From assembly GCA_029963845.1 (NCBI GenBank), contig JANEYF010000991.1, forward strand, positions 111,075-175,074: DNA of 64,000 nt, written 5' to 3'. Numbering within the stretch: position 1 is the stretch's first letter; every line of letters begins with the position of its first letter. Below, piece after piece: positions 57,753 to 64,000 of this stretch. Both the position numbers and the translations under genes were made by a program. The notes below the pieces were generated by a model. The model saw only the letters and a program-made list of their open reading frames with translations. It had not been told where the DNA came from and ran no database searches. The DNA comes from Rhamnusium bicolor. Lineage: Eukaryota > Arthropoda > Insecta > Coleoptera > Cerambycidae.

Positions 57753-60438
57753 CATGGTGAATCCGCAAGAATTCCCATTCCCTTTTCTCCATTATTTCTG
57801 GAGTTAGAAAGACGTTTCAAAAAGCAGATTATAGGAAATTTTATGATTTTTTTATGATGACTTCTGTAAATATAAATGGTGTTGCATATAAGTGTGAGCA
57901 AACTATCCTATATTTTTTTTAAATAGAACACCCTATATATTTTTAATATTTTGACATCAACATTTTATTGCCATTCTAGTGATATACAGGGTGTCGCAAC
58001 CAAAAGTAGGCACCCTGAATAACTTTGGAGATAAAAATTGTTTGAAAAATTGGTGAAACACGTCGGCCTATTTTCCAAGGGGGACATATTTTAATGTAAT
58101 ACTTGTATACCTATCATCATCCCTACACGGCCACCCCCCTCAAAAAATGCTAATGACAAGGGGGTCGAGTGATACATTTTTTGAAAGGTCTTTCAATTCC
58201 TTACATAACTGTGTATTTTTTTTTAACTTTTATCGGTTCGTTCTTAAGGAAAATAATTTTATTTTTGATGATTACAAACAATCGAAATCGTTTAAAAAAT
58301 CTAAAATACACGACACTGGGTATTGGAATTTATAAAAAAACTACATGTTTTAGTGCTCTCAATTCAACACGAGTTTTTTCGACAAAAAACACTTTCCTTG
58401 TCCGTTTAGTTTTAGAATAATAAAAGACTCATAAGTATTTGATAGTCCTTGAACATTAATTTGTTCACAACCAATTTTAAATTGAGATACATTTTACCAG
58501 AGTGAGTTCTCAAAATGGAACAGAAATTGACAGCATTTATTTTAAAAACGATAATTGTGCTAGAGCTACGGAGCGCATATTCAATAAAAATTACCCTGAT
58601 AGAAGGGTTGGTTTTCAGTATGTTTTACAATTATTGAGAAAATTTATGGAAACAGATTCTGTAAGAAATAAAAAGCATGAACCTCAGGGACCGATTAGGA
58701 ATGAGGCAGTCGAAGTGGCAGTTCTGGGTCATTTGCAGATGGATAATACTCAATCGATCAGAAAAGTAGCTGAGGCTTCCGGTGTATCACGAAGCAGTGT
58801 TCATCGAATTGTAAAGGCCCACAAATTTCATCCATATAAATTTAAATTGGTACACGAATTAAACGAAGATGATCCCGATCGTCACCGTCGGCTTGAATTC
58901 TGTGAGAGTTTTAGTGAACAATTAAACGGTAATGCCAATCTACTGTACAATAGATGTTTTTCTGATGAATCGACATTTTAGTTAAATGGGGAGGTAAACA
59001 GGCACAATTGTAGGTATTGGAGTGAAACCAATGCACATTTGTTCATGGAAACTCATACCCAAAGGCCTCAGAAGTTAAATGTTTGGGCTGGCATCTTAGG
59101 GGATCACATTGTCAGGCGGTTTCTTATTCCTGACAATTTAAATGGCGAAAGGTACCTCGATCTATTAGAAAATAACATCGACCCAATGATTACCCAAATA
59201 CTCGAAGAAGACGGTAATCTTTTAGAGGGCGAACTGTTTTTTCAACAGGATGGGGCACCCCCACATTTTGCTATAGCAGTCCGTCAATTTTTGGATAATC
59301 GGTTTCCTGAGCGATGGATTGGAAGAAGAGGTCCTGTGGAGTGGCCCGCTAGGTCACTCGATTTAACTCCTTTGGATTTCTTTCTGTGGGGACATTTGAA
59401 ATCGAAGGTATTTGCAACAAAACCCGCATCTCTGGAAGAGTTACGCGGAAGAATTGTTCGAGAATGTCGTTTATTGACTCCAGATGTGTTCAGAAATGTT
59501 CGTACAGAATTTAAAGAGATTATACTACTGTATGGAAGTCGGTGGGGGTCATTTTGAACAATACATACGATAATTTAAACTGCTTCTTTTATTTTTATTT
59601 CCCGAACCTAAAATAATGAAACAATTATTTCTCAGGAACGAATCGATAATAGTTAAAAAAAATACACAGTTATGTAAAGAATTGACCTTTCAAAAGATGT
59701 ATCACTCGACCCCTTTGCATTTGAATTTTTTGACGGGGTGGCCGTGTAGAGTAGAGGGATGATGATAGGTATACAAGTATTACGTTAAAATATGTCCCCC
59801 TTGGAAACAAGGTCGACGTGTTTCACCAATTTTTCAAAAAATTTGTATCTCCAAAGTTATTCAGGATGCATACTTTGGTTGGGACACCCTTTATACATGT
59901 TACATATTTGCATCGTTTGTTTGGAAGATACAAGCTGTTCAAATATCGAATTAAAATAAAGTAGAAACTATAAAATGTCATATTTCTAGAAGCCTGTGGA
60001 AAAATAAATAAGCGTCTAAATAATTAAATATCCGTCAGTCGATTAACTTGTCATTTTCTGTTGTCATAATTTGTGTGTGAAATATTTCCATTAAATAAAA
60101 TCATGTCATGTATTATTCTGAAAATGAACGCAGTAACATACTCGAAGCATATTTTAACCAGCTTGTACCTTCCAAATGAATAATGCAAATATATAACATG
60201 TATATATCACTGAAATCGTAATAAAACGTAGATTTCAAAAAACTAAAAATATATAGGTTATTCTGTTTAAAAAAATATATGTTGGGTTGGTCACACTTTT
60301 ATGAAACACCACGTATATTCAATGAGGTCATGGAAAAAAAAATTCATAAAATTCCCCAAAATAGATTTTTTGGAACATCTTTCTAACTCCAAAAATAACG
60401 AAGAAATGGGGGGTGGGAATTCTCGCGAGTTCACCCTG
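57753..60438. mobile_element. long-TIR MITE holding a DD41D transposon
   Basis: Outer inverted arms of about 235 bp: the left starts CATGGTGAATCCGCAAGAAT (57753), the right read inward CAGGGTGAACTCGCGAGAAT (from 60438). TA flanks both (57751-57752, 60439-60440). Removing the inner element (57985-59893) leaves a ~780-bp non-autonomous element of Tc1/mariner type. Confidence 0.82.
57985..59893 (+). mobile_element. DD41D Tc1/mariner transposon, one nonsense codon from open
   Basis: Ends TACAGGGTGTCGCAACCAAA and (inverted) TAAAGGGTGTCCCAACCAAA carry inverted arms of about 260 bp and are flanked by TA (57983-57984, 59894-59895). One frame from 58502 to 59557 encodes a ~351-residue transposase, interrupted only by TAG at 58979-58981. 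Motifs: ATERIFNKNYPDRRVGFQYV (HTH), IRKVAEASGVSRSSVHRIVK (second HTH), RCFSDESTF (first Asp), LNVWAGILGD, LFFQQDGAPPHFAIAV (second Asp), EWPARSLDLTPLDFFLWGHL; 41 residues lie between the last two catalytic Asp, the DD41D class. All three catalytic acids are present. The likely start is the ATG at 58515 or the GTG at 58502. Confidence 0.92.
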
Positions 60439-60440
60439 TA

Positions 60441-61590
60441 CTATCCAAATATGAAACAGCTATCTAAAAAATATTGTATGAGTTATCGAATTTTAACAAG
60501 TGCTCTTATTTTTGTGTTTTAACTTAGAATTTTGTTTTGGAGTTATATTTCTTAAACGTCGCATGACAATTACATGAGTCTATGTAATAATTTACTGTTT
60601 TTACAAGAGAATAAATTTAAGATTGTAATCTCTAGAAATGTCACATTGGTCTTATTTTTATATGTGTAACATATGTAACTAAATAATCCAATATTTGCCC
60701 GACATGGTACATGTAGAATGGTTTAAATTTATCCAAAATTGTAGGAATTATAGGAAAATTAACTAACTATTGTATTTGTACTTAGAACCATATGACTCTG
60801 TAAAGCATACTTTAGTATAAAAAATGCAAATAAAATATAAATGTCAGTAACTTTTATTCATTAAACAGTCGGTAAAAAACATATAAAAATAAATAATTGT
60901 CAGTTTGTGAGTTCAAAGAATAACGAAAAGCATAAATTGTGGTCAAACAGTTACTTAGGATCATATGGAAATGAAGTTTATGACACCATATTTCATTCAA
61001 TAGTGAAATTTCCTAGCCACAAAATTGCAGAAACTTATTTACAGCAAGCTGTAATGAAAATCTGTTTTGAGCAAAATGTCGCTTAGAACCTTATGGTTCT
61101 CATGCGACGAAATTTAAAAATTGGCGGTGAAAAATCATATCCTACTTCCTCAAACACTTATTAAATGGAATGGGAAATGGCTGCTTAACCAAAAGATTAG
61201 TTGTACATACTACCAACATTTTATAATGGTAACTCTCAAAGTTCCACAGTTATACCCAAATAACTATAATTTGTGCACTCCGGCTACACAGCGGAAATAT
61301 TTGCCATTTTTCAGGGCCGGTGGTCACATAAAAAAATCCTATTTTTAAAGAGCCTTATACTCGTATAATTGAATTAATTGATATATCATTGATATGCATG
61401 CGTTTATTTATATACCAGTAATATATGCAACCAGTATTGAGACAGGAAGCCGGCATGAACGTAAATAATGTACGTAACTTGTTCTTCAGTTAGCAATACG
61501 GCCGCTTACAGTTACTTTCGCAGAGTGGTGTTTGGAATATGGTTCGCAAACATGGAATACAAAACAATGTGTAAAATTCATGAAAATTAT
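60441..61590. other. no gene recognised
   Basis: AT-rich noncoding. Confidence 0.5.
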
Positions 61591-62201
61591 CAGTGATGGG
61601 AACATTCGAGATATTTCAATAATCGATTATTACTAATCGATATTTTAATAATTGACTAATACTAGTAATACTAGTAATACCAATTTTAGTAATTTTAGTT
61701 AATTGTTATGTTGTATCATGTTGGGTGTATTTATTTATAATAAATAGTATTAAGTACTAATTTTTGGAGTGCTCTGTTTTATTTACTTTAAAAATATGTA
61801 AAAATAACTACTTATTTAACTTAAACTTAAACTACTACTTTTAAATTATTTCACACTAGGCATGAACCTATTTATACAAAGAAAACGCTGCGTTACGCTA
61901 ATTATTTTATCTCATTTGCCAAATCAAATCTATGGTGTCGTACTCTGTTGTTACAACTAACTAATAGTCTACTTTATACTTTATCGTATTCATCGATCGG
62001 GGGTTGCAACTTCGAAACCCAGAGAATAATCGAATCGGACGCCGCCACATTCATCGTGCAATAATGATTTCGTACAAGTAGTTTTCTTAACTACTAATAC
62101 TAGTAGTACTAATTTTTACAAGTCATAATCGATTATCTCGAGATATTTAAATAATCGACTAATTCGATTATCGTTTCGTATCTCGATTATTCCCATCACT
62201 A
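61591..62201. mobile_element. hAT-like MITE
   Basis: Ends CAGTGATGGGAA (61591) and, inverted, TAGTGATGGGAATAATCGAG (62201) with AT-rich subterminal ATCGAT/AATCGATTAT words. Ends of this type are typical of hAT elements. The 8-bp flanks do not match, so the duplication has decayed. Confidence 0.68.
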
Positions 62202-63410
62202 CTGCCTGCACATATGAACTATTCAGAATTTGCACCATTGACCTCGATAGATGTGTAAAATTCATTTTCCTTGCACAAACATATGTACAAACCAAATCCA
62301 TCAAATTTAACTGCCACGAATACAGAACGATAATTAGTTGTGACCATGTCTTCTAATGCGATGGCAGACTTCAATCATTCTGAATAATACATTGTATCAG
62401 GCGGTATGTATTTCATTATTCATTTTATACTTTTGCTTTTATTTGTCCACGTATGTCCTCCTGGCAACCATAAGGCAGTAGTAGCTACCGGTCCAGTTTC
62501 CTCTCCCTGATCGTCTATCACGTGAAGTTTGATTTATATAATATATCTATTCTAGTCTAGAGGCACGATTTTATGACGTTTTTTCAAGCTTGATAACAAA
62601 AAAACCAATAAATATTTTTATTATCCATTTTTTTGCCATTTATTTATTCATTTTTTTAAGAATACACAAAAAAATTATCAAAAAAAATTTCAAAATTCAC
62701 AAAGTTACAGGCTGGAGGGGTAAAAAAAGGCGTGTCCTGGTTGCCACGATTCCAACCCTTCTAGTCATCTGAAACAAAAAAATATTCTTAATTAGTAAGG
62801 ATGTCGTTGTAGCCCCTACCTCAGAGAAAAAAAAAAAATTCGCGCAAAATGGCGACTGTTTGAAAAAAGAGATCGATTTTTTATCTGTTTTTTTTGACTT
62901 TTCGGAATTTTTAAAAACAGTAAAAAAAAATCAAAATTTTGACTTAATTCTCATAAGAGCTATAGAGAGATATATAAAGAAGGTCCATACCAAATTTCAA
63001 TTAAATCGGTTTATTAGAACTTGAGATGTCATTTGAAGATGGAGGTCGCAGAAAAGTGCAAATATAAAAAAATTCCATAATGTTTAAAGACGGCTGAAAG
63101 TCTGTTGCATATTACACTAACATTAGCAGTTTTAATATTTTGTTTTGGCGCAGTTGAATGTTCTAAGGAGCGTTCTAACACACCAACAATATTCACGAAT
63201 GTACTATTTCTCTAGACACGGGTTGCTTCGCCATAATTAACGCACTGCACATAACAGAAACTATGTAATGACAATAAAAGAAATAATATAATAGAAATAA
63301 AAAAACACTTTTAATACCCGCCGTATAAAACAGTGCAACAGTGCTCAACCGCAGTCGTTTACAGACTTAATAGAAAACAAGTAAACAATACAGATCGAAG
63401 CAGTCGCTGT
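62202..63410. other. no gene recognised
   Basis: AT-rich, several homopolymer runs, no coding signature. Confidence 0.5.
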
Positions 63411-63899
<489 letters not shown>

Positions 63900-64000
63900 G
63901 GTGGTCCATCTTTTTCAACTATTACATTTTTTCGGCCACCCCCTGAGACTGTTCTATTTCATGAAATTTTAATACCTGCCAAATTTTAGCTCAATCGGAA

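Overview
The window reads as repeat-rich nuclear DNA of an arthropod, most likely an insect. It is strongly AT-rich, almost no long frame is intact, and short GT-AG introns occur. The repeats are lineages typical of insect genomes: Tc1/mariner (DD34E and DD41D), hAT, piggyBac, Penelope-like, Jockey/CR1-like LINEs and LINEs with a restriction-like endonuclease. I see no bacterial operon, rRNA, tRNA or CRISPR. The species cannot be named from this sequence.

Layout. 0-5.6 kb is the least explained part. On the minus strand lie a broken type-B DNA polymerase of the viral/Polinton kind (running off the left edge) and a small protein gene that resembles an OB-fold ssDNA-binding protein. Facing away from them on the plus strand is a six-exon gene for a small acidic protein with tandemly duplicated micro-exons. 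Both sides use the same style of ~50-75 bp intron and share an intergenic region with four CRE-like ACGT sites. GC-richer tandem repeats, a frame ending in a membrane segment, and a fold-back follow. 6.65 kb holds a possible last exon of a host gene. 8.4-9.6 kb holds a Crypton-like tyrosine recombinase with introns, now decayed. 10.9-11.6 kb and 25.1-26.1 kb carry two copies of one long inverted-repeat element.

14.2-20.1 kb is a head-to-tail array of three copies of an endonuclease (PD-D/ExK) LINE. A fourth copy, split by a hAT-like MITE, lies at 27.2-29.3 kb. 20.1-24.8 kb is a minus-strand Jockey/CR1-like LINE split by an internally deleted piggyBac (TTAA duplication) and a MITE with a perfect 8-bp duplication. 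31.5-35.5 kb is a second minus-strand LINE. 35.6-36.5 kb is a palindromic Penelope-type repeat with a hammerhead-like motif, followed by a Tc1 transposase relic and a LINE endonuclease fragment. 38.8-39.6 kb is a THAP-domain relic, and 41.4 kb a possible first exon of a host gene.

42.8-45.3 kb is a hAT transposon with near-perfect 8-bp duplications, invaded by a symmetric Penelope-type insertion that carries well-formed hammerhead ribozymes. 46.6-49.4 kb is a DD41D transposon with another DD41D-type element inside it. 49.7-50.5 kb is a repetitive gene fragment with 122-bp tandem repeats. 51.4-53.0 kb is a truncated Penelope-like element (RT + GIY-YIG). 54.1-56.3 kb is a LINE fragment and a nearly intact Tc1/mariner element. 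57.75-60.44 kb is a long-TIR MITE containing a DD41D transposon one nonsense codon from being open. 61.6-62.2 kb is a hAT-like MITE. The right edge has two long (AT)n tracts, the first inside a perfect-looking cruciform.

The main history is nested transposition: I can assign target-site duplications and order of insertion for several nests. The best candidates for something new are the divergent polymerase/acidic micro-exon locus at the left edge, the hammerhead-bearing symmetric insertions, and the LINE concatemer that looks like template jumping.
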